Of a stretch of DNA of 21,956 bases, positions 7,273 to 14,297 are shown piece by piece (within the stretch, counting starts at the first letter, position 1; every line of letters begins with the position of its first letter). This DNA is from Flavobacteriaceae bacterium (GTDB taxonomy: Bacteria; Bacteroidota; Bacteroidia; Flavobacteriales; Flavobacteriaceae). The position numbers were made by a program, and so were the translations under genes. The stretch spans positions 1-21,956 of the forward strand of contig PABM01000018.1 in assembly GCA_002702745.1 (NCBI GenBank). Direction: 5' to 3'. The notes under the pieces are model-generated. The model did no database searches. It was not told where the DNA came from and saw nothing but the letters and a program-made list of their open reading frames with translations.

Positions 7273-9198
7273 TTATATTTTTATTTTCTCTTTTATGATT
7301 TTAACAAAATCTTCAACTTTCATTTTTCCATAATCTTTTCCACCATGGCTTCTCAAAGAAATTAACCTCTGATTTGATTCTTGTTCCCCGATAATCAACA
7401 TAAAGGGAATTTTTTCAATTTCAGCATCTCTGATTTTTCTACCAATTGTCTCACTTCTGTTATCAATCAGGCCGCGAATTTCGTTATTTTCTAACAAATT
7501 TAAAACATTTTCACAGTATTTTTCATGCTTTTCACTGATAGGTAGAATTATAAATTGATTTGGTGTTAGCCATAAAGGTAAATTACCAGCTGTATTTTCT
7601 AATAAAATTGCAATAAATCTTTCGAGGCTTCCAAATGGGGCGCGATGAATCATTACAGGTCTTTTAGAATCATTATTTTTATCAATATATGTTAAATTAA
7701 ACCTGTCTGGTAGATTATAATCAACTTGAATTGTTCCTAATTGCCACTCTCGACCTAATGCATCTTTCACCATAAAATCAAGTTTTGGACCGTAAAATGC
7801 TGCCTCACCTTCTTCAATTTTATATTTAAGTCCTTTGTCTTTAACCGCTTTTATTATTGCTTTTTCTGATTTTTCCCAAGCCTTAATATCTCCTATATAC
7901 TTATCCATATTTTTTGGATCTCTGATCGAAATCTGGGCGCTGTAGTCTTCTAAGCCAAGTGATTTAAATACGTATAGTGTTAAATCAATAACATTTTTAA
8001 ATTCACTATCTAACTGCTCTTCTGTACAAAAAATATGAGCATCATCCTGAGTAAATCCTCTAACCCTTGTTAACCCGTGAAGCTCTCCACTTTGCTCGTA
8101 TCTATATACCGTTCCAAATTCAGCATATCTTACCGGAAGATCTTTGTAGCTAAATTTATTAGAATTATATATTTCACAATGATGAGGGCAATTCATAGGT
8201 TTAAGATAGAATTCCTCATTCTTTTTAGGTGTTTTTATTGGTTGAAAACTATCATCTCCATATTTTTCATAATGACCAGATGTTACATAAAGTTCTTTAT
8301 TTCCTATGTGAGGAGTTATTACCATCTGATATCCAGCTTTTTTTTGAGCTTTTTTTAAAAACCCTTCCAGTCTATCTCTAAGTTCAACACCTTTTGGAAG
8401 CCATAAGGGAAGTCCCAATCCAACTTTACTAGAAAAGGAGAATAACTTTAAATTTTTACCAATTTTTCTATGATCTCTTAGCTTAGCTTGTTCGATGTTA
8501 TTTAAATATTCTTTTAATAATTTTTGTTTTGGAAAAGAGATCCCATAAATTCTGGTAAGTTGTTTATTATTGTGATCAGCTCTCCAAAAAGCACCTGAAA
8601 TGTTTAATATTTTAACAGCTTTTATAATCGAAGTATTAGGGATGTGACCGCCTTTACATAAATCAGTAAAATTTGAATGATCACAGAAAGTTATTTCACC
8701 ATCTTTTAAATCATTGATTAATTCAAGTTTGTAATCATTATCTTCTTCTTTGTAAAATTTGATAGCTTCTTTTTTTGAAATAGGTCTTAAATTAAAATCA
8801 TGCTTTTCTCTACATATTTCTAACATCCTAGATTCAATTTTGTCAAAATCAGATTCGGATATCTTATGATTACCTAAATCTACATCATAATAAAAGCCGC
8901 TATTAATTGCAGGTCCAATTGTAAGTTTCACACCTGGAAATAGCTCTTGTATTGATTGTGCCATTACATGAGATGATGAATGCCAAAAGGCATTTTTTCC
9001 TTCATCATTATCCCATGTGTAAAATTCTAATTTTCCATCTTCGTTAATCATGCTATGTACCTCAACAACTTTGTCATTAAAGTTTGCAGAGATTACATTT
9101 CTTGCTAGACCTTCGCTGATATCCTTAGCAATGGATATTACAGAAGTTTCTTTACTATATTGTTTTAAAGAACCGTCCTTAAGAGTAATATTTATCAT
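7273..9198 (-). CDS. thrS: Threonyl-tRNA synthetase
   Basis: ThrRS charges tRNA-Thr in the cytoplasm. The 641-residue protein has the full class II architecture: an N-terminal TGS domain (residues about 1-60), the editing domain with zinc-type residues H73/H77 in HSSSHVMA and C181/H185 in DLCKGGHIP, the catalytic domain with the aminoacylation zinc ligands C337 (MNCPHH), H388 (DDAHIF) and H518 (IHRAPFGS), and an anticodon-binding domain at the C-terminus. The ATG matches the family start MINITLKDGS. TAATTTTC lies 4 bases upstream and resembles a -7 promoter element with one mismatch, so thrS may have its own start site besides readthrough from the upstream genes. infC follows after about 20 bases. 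Confidence 0.97.
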   Translation of the reverse strand: MINITLKDGSLKQYSKETSVISIAKDISEGLARNVISANFNDKVVEVHSMINEDGKLEFYTWDNDEGKNAFWHSSSHVMAQSIQELFPGVKLTIGPAINSGFYYDVDLGNHKISESDFDKIESRMLEICREKHDFNLRPISKKEAIKFYKEEDNDYKLELINDLKDGEITFCDHSNFTDLCKGGHIPNTSIIKAVKILNISGAFWRADHNNKQLTRIYGISFPKQKLLKEYLNNIEQAKLRDHRKIGKNLKLFSFSSKVGLGLPLWLPKGVELRDRLEGFLKKAQKKAGYQMVITPHIGNKELYVTSGHYEKYGDDSFQPIKTPKKNEEFYLKPMNCPHHCEIYNSNKFSYKDLPVRYAEFGTVYRYEQSGELHGLTRVRGFTQDDAHIFCTEEQLDSEFKNVIDLTLYVFKSLGLEDYSAQISIRDPKNMDKYIGDIKAWEKSEKAIIKAVKDKGLKYKIEEGEAAFYGPKLDFMVKDALGREWQLGTIQVDYNLPDRFNLTYIDKNNDSKRPVMIHRAPFGSLERFIAILLENTAGNLPLWLTPNQFIILPISEKHEKYCENVLNLLENNEIRGLIDNRSETIGRKIRDAEIEKIPFMLIIGEQESNQRLISLRSHGGKDYGKMKVEDFVKIIKEKIKI

Positions 9199-9227
9199 TA
9201 ATGAAAATTAAATTCTAAAATTATGAA

Positions 9228-9428
9228 TCATTTTTTAAATAGCTCTGTTATTATTCCAAATAATGACATAAATATCATTACGACGGCACAAATACAGACT
9301 ATTACACCTAAAATTGTTAAAGTATATGTTTCCTTTATTCCGCCATAATGAATTAGTATCGGTCCGATAAATATTGGGATTAAAGACGAGATTAATAGTT
9401 TTATATGATTTACAATTTTTTTACTCAT
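9228..9428 (-). CDS. Small two-segment membrane protein (DUF6095-like)
   Basis: This 66-residue protein has a short basic N-terminus (MSKKIVNHIK), a first membrane segment of about residues 11-30 containing IPIFIGPILIHYG, and a second of about 36-60. The pattern resembles the small DUF6095-type proteins that in Flavobacteriia occur next to murQ; this assignment is from memory of the family pattern and is not certain. Function is unknown. The ATG overlaps the stop codon of murQ by four bases (ATGA), so it is almost certainly translated from the same mRNA. A 29-base gap separates it from thrS. Confidence 0.75.
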   Translation of the reverse strand: MSKKIVNHIKLLISSLIPIFIGPILIHYGGIKETYTLTILGVIVCICAVVMIFMSLFGIITELFKK

Positions 9429-10228
9429 CTGTTTTTGAAATTTTCAATTGCAGCTCTAATATTTTTATGCTCTTTTATTAATTTTTTTGCAGTGTCTGTT
9501 TCAATATCAAGAATTGTTTTTAAAATTCTAACAGCCCTTTCGTAAAGTTTGTTATTTGATAATTTCATATCAATCATCTTGTTATCGTGAATTCTGCCTA
9601 ATTTAATCATAACAGTTGTTGATATCATATTAAGAATCATTTTTTGTGCTGTACCAGCTTTCATTCTAGAACTACCAGTAACATATTCAGGGCCAACAAT
9701 TACCTCAATTGGAAAGTCTGAATTTTCTGCAATTTTTGTCTTTTTGTTACAGGTTATACATCCGGTAGTTATTTTATTTTTTTTGCACATCTCCAAACCT
9801 CCAATTACGTATGGGGTAGATCCAGATGCAGAGATTCCGATAACCAAATCATTTTTATTCAAATTATGTTTAGATAAATCTAACCATGCATCTGAGGTAG
9901 AATCTTCGGCATGTTCTTGTGAAATTCTAATAGCTTTGTCTCCTCCTGCAATTATTCCAATGATTTTATCGTCAATTCCAAATGTTGGCAGGCATTCAGA
10001 TGCATCAATAATTCCTAATCTTCCGCTCGTTCCAGAGCCAATGTAAAAAATTCTACCATTTAAACTAACTAAATCAATAGCCTTGGATATTAATTCATTT
10101 ATTTGAGGTAAAGATTTTTTTACAGAGTCAGCAATAGTCAAATCCTCAAAGTTTATTTCAGAAAGAATTTCCTGAACTGATTTCTTTTCAAGATTTGAAT
10201 ATTTTGAATCTTTTTCTGTAGTTTTTAT
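9425..10228 (-). CDS. murQ: N-acetylmuramic acid 6-phosphate etherase, with a non-canonical start codon
   Basis: MurQ cleaves the D-lactyl ether of MurNAc 6-phosphate, giving GlcNAc 6-phosphate, in peptidoglycan sugar recycling. The SIS-domain signature YIGSGTSGRLGIIDASEC and TGSSRMKAGTAQKMILNMIS are clear, and the two catalytic glutamates correspond to E78 (DASEC) and E108 (HAED). The first canonical start in frame is a TTG at 10141, but the family N-terminus is encoded upstream of it: KTTEKDSKYSNLEKKSVQEI. The codon just before is ATA at 10228-10226, and no ATG, GTG or TTG lies between the upstream in-frame stop and 10141. Starting at ATA gives 267 residues, the usual family length; starting at TTG would give 238 and remove about 30 conserved residues. 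It starts 11 bases after the icd stop and overlaps the next gene by four bases. Confidence 0.9.
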   Translation of the reverse strand: MKTTEKDSKYSNLEKKSVQEILSEINFEDLTIADSVKKSLPQINELISKAIDLVSLNGRIFYIGSGTSGRLGIIDASECLPTFGIDDKIIGIIAGGDKAIRISQEHAEDSTSDAWLDLSKHNLNKNDLVIGISASGSTPYVIGGLEMCKKNKITTGCITCNKKTKIAENSDFPIEVIVGPEYVTGSSRMKAGTAQKMILNMISTTVMIKLGRIHDNKMIDMKLSNNKLYERAVRILKTILDIETDTAKKLIKEHKNIRAAIENFKNR

Positions 10229-10239
10229 AGTTAGTAGAT

Positions 10240-12450
10240 TTATATATTATCAATAATTTCATTAAATGATTTAGATGGTCTCATTATTTGTTCAGTTATA
10301 ACGTCATCTGTATTATAATAACCTCCAAGATTTACCTTGCTACCTTGAGCAGAATATATCTCGTTAATTATTTGACTCTCGTAATTTAAAAGTTTACTAT
10401 AAACTTTATCGAATTCATCTTTTAATGCAGTATTATCTTCTTGTTTTGATAAATATTCAGCCCAATATAACGCAAGGTAAAAATGACTACCTCTATTATC
10501 AATTTCGCCTACTTTTCTAGAAGGGGATTTTTCTTTTAACAGTAATTTTTCGATTGCTTTTGAAAGACATTCTGAAAGAGTTTTACATTTTAAATTTGTA
10601 CTTCCAATATTTTCCAATGCAACAGAAATAGCTAAAAACTCCCCCAATGAATCCCATCTTAAATGGTTTTCTTCTATCAATTGTTGTACATGTTTTGGAG
10701 CTGATCCACCAGCACCTGTCTCAAAAAGCTTACCTCCGTTCATTAAAGGTACAATTGATAACATCTTAGCACTTGTTCCTAACTCTAAGATTGGAAATAA
10801 ATCTGTTAGATAGTCTCTTAGAACATTGCCAGATACGGAAATTACATCATTACCTTTCTTGATTTTGTCAAGTGTAAATAAAGTTGCCTTATAAGGGGAC
10901 AGTATTTTAATATTCAAGTCATAAATATCAAATTTTTTAAGTTCTTCCTTAACAACCTTTATGAGCTGTTTATCATGAGGTCTATTTTCGTCCAACCAAA
11001 ACACAGTTGGGTAATTTGTGGATCTTGCTCTATCAACTGCTAGTTTTACCCAGTCTTTTATGGCTTCATATCTTACTATACACATTCTCCAAATATCACC
11101 TTTCTTTACATTATGTATAAATAAAACTTTACCTTCTTTAGTTTCAACACACACTTTACCATCCTCCTTGATTTTGAAGGTTTTATCATGAGACCCATAT
11201 TCTTCAGCCTTTTTAGCCATAAGCCCAACATTTTGAACTGTTCCCATTAGAGCAGGATCGAATTGCCCATTTTCGATACAAAAATCTATTGTTGCCTGGT
11301 ATATTGAGGAGTAGCTGCTATCAGGAATTATTGCTTTAGTGTCTCTTAATTCACCATTTTTATTCCACATCTTACCGGAACTTTTTATCATTGCAGGCAT
11401 TGAAGCATCTATAATCATATCACTTGGGATATGGAAATTTGTAATATTTTTCTCAGAATTCACCATAGCTAAGTCTGGCCCATTTTCAATATTTAATTCT
11501 ATTTCTTTAAGTAATTTTTCTTTTGTTGAATTATCTAATTGATTTATTTTTTCAAATAAATTTGATAAACCACTATTAAAATTTACGTTAATTTGATTAA
11601 GTACTGTGCTATTATTATCTGTAAAATTTTTGAAAAAAACTTTTAAAACATGACCAAAAATTATTGGGTCACTTACTTTCATCATTGATGCCTTAAGATG
11701 TAATGATAAAAGCATATTTTTTTCTTTACAATCGCTGATCTCTTTTTCGATAAAATCTTGTAATTCTGAAATACTCATAAAACTACAATCAATGATAGCA
11801 TTCTTATGAATAGTTATGTTTTCTTTAAGAATGCTTTTTTTCTCGTTTTTATTGTAGTGATATATGTTTAAAATTTCATGTTTATCACTGGTTAATGAAG
11901 TTTCATTATTTCTAAAATCTCCTTTATGCATAGATGCAACGTGGGTTCTTGAATCTTTAGTCCATTCACCTAACTTATGTGGATTCGACTTAATGTAATT
12001 TTTTACAGCTTTTGGTACTCTTCTATCAGAATTACCTTCTCTCAAGACTGGATTAACAGCACTACCTTTAATTTTGTCATAAATTGATTTGATGATTAGA
12101 TCATTATCATTTTCTACTTTCTCTGGATAATTTGGAATATCAAAGCCTTGACTTTGTAGCTCGTTTATAGCTTTTTTAAGTTGAGGAATTGACGCACTAA
12201 TGTTAGGTAATTTGATAATATTAGCATTGGGGTCTTTTACAAGTTTAGCTAAAAATTCTAAATCATTTTCATATTTAATTTTACTCCCTAAAAACTCATT
12301 AAAAGTTGCAAGAATTCTAGAGGAAAGTGATATATCTCTACTTTCGAATTTAATTCCTGATGATTTTGAAAATGCTTTTATAATTGGTAGTAGTGAGGCG
12401 GTAGCCAATGCAGGTGCCTCATCGGTCTTAGTGTAAATAATCTTCGACAT
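10240..12450 (-). CDS. icd: Isocitrate dehydrogenase, NADP-dependent, monomeric type
   Basis: The 736-residue protein belongs to the large monomeric isocitrate dehydrogenase family (about 740 residues), which oxidatively decarboxylates isocitrate to 2-oxoglutarate in the citric acid cycle and makes NADPH. Family segments include the N-terminal IIYTKTDEAPALATASLLPI, VLREGNSDRRVPKAVKNYIK with the substrate-binding serine-asparagine region, DASMPAMIKSSGKMWNKNGE, TVFWLDENRPHDKQLIKVVK, and GGKLFETGAGGSAPKHVQQL. It is unrelated in length to the dimeric Icd of E. coli. The ATG is unambiguous, and a perfect TATCTTTG -7 element lies 27 bases upstream. The neighbouring non-coding region (12451-13147) is upstream of it, and murQ follows after 11 bases. 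Confidence 0.96.
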   Translation of the reverse strand: MSKIIYTKTDEAPALATASLLPIIKAFSKSSGIKFESRDISLSSRILATFNEFLGSKIKYENDLEFLAKLVKDPNANIIKLPNISASIPQLKKAINELQSQGFDIPNYPEKVENDNDLIIKSIYDKIKGSAVNPVLREGNSDRRVPKAVKNYIKSNPHKLGEWTKDSRTHVASMHKGDFRNNETSLTSDKHEILNIYHYNKNEKKSILKENITIHKNAIIDCSFMSISELQDFIEKEISDCKEKNMLLSLHLKASMMKVSDPIIFGHVLKVFFKNFTDNNSTVLNQINVNFNSGLSNLFEKINQLDNSTKEKLLKEIELNIENGPDLAMVNSEKNITNFHIPSDMIIDASMPAMIKSSGKMWNKNGELRDTKAIIPDSSYSSIYQATIDFCIENGQFDPALMGTVQNVGLMAKKAEEYGSHDKTFKIKEDGKVCVETKEGKVLFIHNVKKGDIWRMCIVRYEAIKDWVKLAVDRARSTNYPTVFWLDENRPHDKQLIKVVKEELKKFDIYDLNIKILSPYKATLFTLDKIKKGNDVISVSGNVLRDYLTDLFPILELGTSAKMLSIVPLMNGGKLFETGAGGSAPKHVQQLIEENHLRWDSLGEFLAISVALENIGSTNLKCKTLSECLSKAIEKLLLKEKSPSRKVGEIDNRGSHFYLALYWAEYLSKQEDNTALKDEFDKVYSKLLNYESQIINEIYSAQGSKVNLGGYYNTDDVITEQIMRPSKSFNEIIDNI

Positions 12451-12477
12451 TAATATTCTTCTGAACAGTTATTGTCT

Positions 12478-12485
12478 CAAAGATA
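12478..12485 (-). promoter_or_regulatory. icd: -7 promoter element of icd
   Basis: The reverse strand reads TATCTTTG, a perfect TAnnTTTG match, 27 bases before the icd ATG. A TTCG lies about 21 bases further upstream as a poor -33 candidate. The resulting leader would be about 20-25 bases. Confidence 0.55.
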
Positions 12486-12516
12486 AAAAATGAGTATAAA
12501 ATAAAACGAATAAATA

Positions 12517-12633
12517 ATGAATAGTTATCAAAAAGCGAAAGCCGCACTAATAGTATTGCTACTGTTGTGCGGCTTTCTGATATTGAATATATTTACTTTT
12601 CGTTTCCGAATCGTTCTAATCCAAGGATTTTGA
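12517..12633 (+). CDS. Possible 38-residue hydrophobic peptide (uncertain)
   Basis: An ATG-started frame encodes a short polar, lysine-containing N-terminus (MNSYQKAKAA), one membrane-spanning stretch (IVLLLLCGFLILNIF) and a short arginine-containing tail. The design resembles small single-pass membrane peptides, including type I toxins. The frame runs straight through the GC-rich inverted repeat at 12537-12577, so the apparent peptide could simply be an accident of that repeat. No clear plus-strand TAnnTTTG promoter precedes it, and no homologue is recognised. Treat it as a hypothesis. Confidence 0.2.
   Translation: MNSYQKAKAALIVLLLLCGFLILNIFTFRFRIVLIQGF
12524..12577 (-). terminator. GC-rich hairpin with T-rich tail, oriented for minus-strand transcripts
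   Basis: GAAAGCCGCAC (12537-12547) and GTGCGGCTTTC (12567-12577) are perfect 11-base inverted repeats. The 19-base loop contains a further AGTA/TACT pair. Reading the minus strand, the stem is followed by GCTTTTTG, which fits a Rho-independent terminator. On the plus strand no T tract follows. rplS already has its own terminator at 13089-13139, so this one would end a different transcript or readthrough. Confidence 0.55.
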
Positions 12634-12775
12634 ACGAGCAAACATTTCCAATATTGATGGGGTTTTTCTTGTTACTCAACTCTGAAGAGCTTTTCTCTTT
12701 TCTAACCCCTTATTACTTACTTTACACCATTTCTTGCGATTTGATGTTTCTTTATAGTTAAATTATGAACTACAT

Positions 12776-12817
12776 GCTACTAATTTCACAATGTAATCTT
12801 TCATTGCTATAAAGAGT
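12776..12817. repeat. Imperfect direct repeat, copy 1
   Basis: This copy begins GCTAC, has ten variable bases, then ATGTAATCTTTCATT, a GCT insertion, and ATAAAGAGT. The second copy at 12990-13027 has the same order with the same 10-base interval but lacks one T and the GCT. The copies are 214 bases apart. Confidence 0.6.
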
Positions 12818-12820
12818 TTT

Positions 12821-12875
12821 CCGTCTGGGCCAGGCCCTTCTGGACTCCGTTGGGCTAGGCCTTTCGGAGCGAAAG
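12821..12875. repeat. GC-rich tandem repeat with internal palindromes
   Basis: Two imperfect units stand side by side. Unit A (12821-12846) contains CTGGGCCAGGCCCTTCTGGA; unit B (12847-12870) contains TTGGGCTAGGCCTTTCGGA. Unit A holds the palindrome GGGCCAGGCCC (12827-12837). Unit B leads into CTTTCG-GAG-CGAAAG (12861-12875). It is the most G+C-rich segment of the window. Confidence 0.6.
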
Positions 12876-12935
12876 TCTTTTACTTTAAAAATATGCAGGC
12901 ACACATTTTAAAATCTAGTTTCTTTCAGTTTGAGT

Positions 12936-12943
12936 CAAAAGTA
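12936..12943 (-). promoter_or_regulatory. Possible -7 promoter element in the intergenic region
   Basis: The minus strand reads TACTTTTG, a perfect TAnnTTTG match, with no gene downstream of it before icd. No good TTTG lies 19 bases upstream. A 12-base palindrome (AAGAACGTTCTT, 12972-12983) sits 29 bases upstream, a reasonable place for an activator or operator site. Confidence 0.35.
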
Positions 12944-12989
12944 TACTTATGACCGAGTAAGTAATTTGTAAAAGAACGTTCTTGAATTT

Positions 12990-13027
12990 GCTACACTTAA
13001 AGTGATGTAATCTTCATTATAAAGAGT
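12990..13027. repeat. Imperfect direct repeat, copy 2
   Basis: GCTAC, ten variable bases, then ATGTAATCTTCATT and ATAAAGAGT. It matches copy 1 at 12776-12817 apart from two small deletions and a different variable segment. Confidence 0.6.
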
Positions 13028-13088
13028 CCACTACTAACAAATCCTTATACTAATTTAAAATAAATATTGACTTTTCTATTTAATTTTG

Positions 13089-13139
13089 AAAAAAAGAAAT
13101 TCACCAATTGTGAACCAATGATATTAACAATTGTTAATA
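13089..13139 (-). terminator. rplS terminator region with two hairpins
   Basis: Just after the rplS stop lies an 18-base perfect palindrome, TATTAACAATTGTTAATA (13122-13139). Further on, the minus strand has TTCAC-AATTG-GTGAA (13114-13100), extendable by two G-T pairs, followed by TTTCTTTTTTTC. The second hairpin with its T tract is a good Rho-independent terminator for the Deg protease-trmD-rplS transcript. Confidence 0.65.
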
Positions 13140-13147
13140 ACCTGTAT

Positions 13148-13498
13148 TTAATTTCTTTTCTCTTTGATTTTTGCTTTCTTACCTGTAAGGTTTCTGAAAT
13201 AGAAAATACGTGCTCTTCTAACTTTACCTCTTTTATTAATCTCTATTTTTTGAATTGATGGTGAATTAATTGGGATAATTCTTTCAACTCCTATCGAACC
13301 AGACATTTTTCTAATGGTAAAAGTTTCTGATGAACCTGAACCCCTTCTTTGTAAAACAACACCTTTAAAATACTGTATTCTTGTTTTATCACCTTCCCTT
13401 ATTTCGTAGTAAACTGTGATTGTATCTCCTGAACTAAATGAAGGAAGATCTTTTTTTTCTACAAATTGTTCTTCAACAAATTTTACTAATGAGCTCAT
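13148..13498 (-). CDS. rplS: 50S ribosomal protein L19
   Basis: L19 (bL19) sits at the 30S-50S interface. The ATG at 13498 gives [20 protein letters not shown] and 116 residues, the usual Bacteroidota length. A longer frame from a TTG at 13528 adds ten unconserved residues and runs through the leader hairpin, so it was not used. Family segments are [40 protein letters not shown] and [19 protein letters not shown]. It follows trmD after 120 bases, the trmD-rplS order common in bacteria, but the long spacer with its own promoter element suggests separate control. Confidence 0.97.
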   Translation of the reverse strand: MSSLVKFVEEQFVEKKDLPSFSSGDTITVYYEIREGDKTRIQYFKGVVLQRRGSGSSETFTIRKMSGSIGVERIIPINSPSIQKIEINKRGKVRRARIFYFRNLTGKKAKIKEKRN

Positions 13499-13576
13499 TT
13501 TTGTTTTTTTTGAATTAGTTCTGTGCAACGTTAATTACTTTAAATAAGAGGTTGGACAGAAACGCGTGCAAATATA
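13499..13576 (-). promoter_or_regulatory. rplS: rplS promoter and structured leader
   Basis: The minus strand has a perfect TATATTTG (13576-13569) in the trmD-rplS spacer. Transcription from it would give a leader of about 65-70 bases. Within it TTCTGT-C-CAAC (13561-13551) pairs with GTTG-C-ACAGAA (13529-13519), forming a stem of 6 and 4 base pairs around a C-C mismatch, with a 21-base loop. This is the kind of structure used by ribosomal protein leaders that bind their own product. Regulation by L19 is inferred, not shown. Confidence 0.5.
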
Positions 13577-13618
13577 ATTAAAAAAATAAATTATATTAAA
13601 ATTAATTTGAACTTTAAT

Positions 13619-14290
13619 TTATAGAAGGTCTGGCCTTTTTTTCTTTGTTATTTCTAAAGATTTTTCCATTCGCCATTTTTCAATCTTTTTTTGATCACCC
13701 GATAATAATATTTCTGGAACAACCCATGATTTATATTCTTTTGGTCTTGTGTATACAGGATATGACAATATGTTATCTTGAAAAGAGTCGGTTAATGCAG
13801 ACGTCTCATCGCCTAATGCACCTGGTAGTAATCTAACAATACTATCCGTCAAGATTGCAGCAGGAAGCTCTCCTCCGGTTAGAACAAAATCTCCGATTGA
13901 TACTTCCATTGTAATAATATTGTCTCTGATTCTCTGGTCAATGCCTTTATAGCGACCACAAAGAATAATTATATTTTTCATACAAGATAATTTATTACTA
14001 ATTCCTTGATTTAATGTTTCACCATCAGGCGTCATGTAGATTATATGATCATAAACACGTTCTTTTTTTAATTCAACGATACATTTATCTATGGGTTCTA
14101 TAAGCATTACCATGCCAGCACCACCGCCATATTGGTAATCATCTACTGATTTGTAATTATTTGTTGAATAATCTCTTAAATTATGGATGTGTATTTCAAT
14201 AATTTTCTTATTAATTGCCTTTTTTATTATAGAAGAATTAAAAGGCCCGATAAGAAGTTTTGGTACAACTGAAATTATATCGATTCGCAT
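13619..14290 (-). CDS. trmD: tRNA (guanine-N1)-methyltransferase
   Basis: TrmD methylates G37 next to the anticodon, which prevents +1 frameshifting. The 223-residue protein has the SPOUT trefoil-knot motifs: [10 protein letters not shown] (54-63), [11 protein letters not shown] (110-120) and [13 protein letters not shown] (131-143), which bind SAM. The downstream [18 protein letters not shown] carries the catalytic aspartate region and tRNA-binding segment, and the C-terminal helix [17 protein letters not shown] is typical. The ATG gives the usual [10 protein letters not shown] start. The upstream Deg protease gene ends 7 bases before, so they are cotranscribed. Confidence 0.97.
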   Translation of the reverse strand: MRIDIISVVPKLLIGPFNSSIIKKAINKKIIEIHIHNLRDYSTNNYKSVDDYQYGGGAGMVMLIEPIDKCIVELKKERVYDHIIYMTPDGETLNQGISNKLSCMKNIIILCGRYKGIDQRIRDNIITMEVSIGDFVLTGGELPAAILTDSIVRLLPGALGDETSALTDSFQDNILSYPVYTRPKEYKSWVVPEILLSGDQKKIEKWRMEKSLEITKKKRPDLL

Positions 14291-14297
14291 AGAAAAT

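Larger units (their letters stand above)
12531..12935 (-). ncRNA. Candidate ~400-nt minus-strand RNA (hypothetical)
   Basis: A perfect TACTTTTG -7 element (minus strand, 12943-12936) lies about 400 bases upstream of the terminator-like hairpin at 12537-12577. Between them lie a GC-rich tandem repeat, several complementary segments and no convincing ORF. This arrangement would suit an independently transcribed structured RNA. No clear -33 TTTG is present, and no known RNA family was recognised. The ends given are inferred from the promoter and terminator only. Confidence 0.25.
12451..13147. other. Gene-free, repeat- and hairpin-rich intergenic region between rplS and icd
   Basis: No conserved protein was recognised in any frame of this 697-base stretch. 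From left to right it holds the icd promoter, a small hydrophobic ORF (+), a GC-rich terminator-like hairpin oriented for the minus strand, a hairpin at 12611-12637 (TCGTTC/GAACGA and AATC/GATT), GGGGTT (12659-12664) complementary to AACCCC (12702-12707), one copy of an imperfect direct repeat, a GC-rich tandem repeat, a minus-strand TACTTTTG element, a 12-base palindrome, the second repeat copy, and the rplS terminator. Local G+C patches contrast with the AT-rich surroundings. tRNA, tmRNA, RNase P RNA and SRP RNA signatures were looked for and not seen. Confidence 0.7.

Noticed and set aside
12567..12761. A 64-codon plus-strand frame in the intergenic region, starting at GTG.
   Set aside because: It begins inside the terminator-like hairpin, has no family resemblance or promoter, and frames of this length are expected by chance.
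13081..13088. Plus-strand TAATTTTG as a promoter.
   Set aside because: It would transcribe only antisense into rplS, has no -33 partner, and coincides with the rplS terminator's T tract on the other strand.
12450..13147. tRNA, tmRNA, RNase P RNA, SRP RNA or integron attC sites in the non-coding region.
   Set aside because: The diagnostic sequences of these RNAs were not found on either strand, and the inverted repeat lacks the conserved attC end motifs.
13498..13528. Longer rplS start at TTG 13528.
   Set aside because: The ten added residues are not part of L19 and coincide with the leader hairpin; the ATG at 13498 fits the family.
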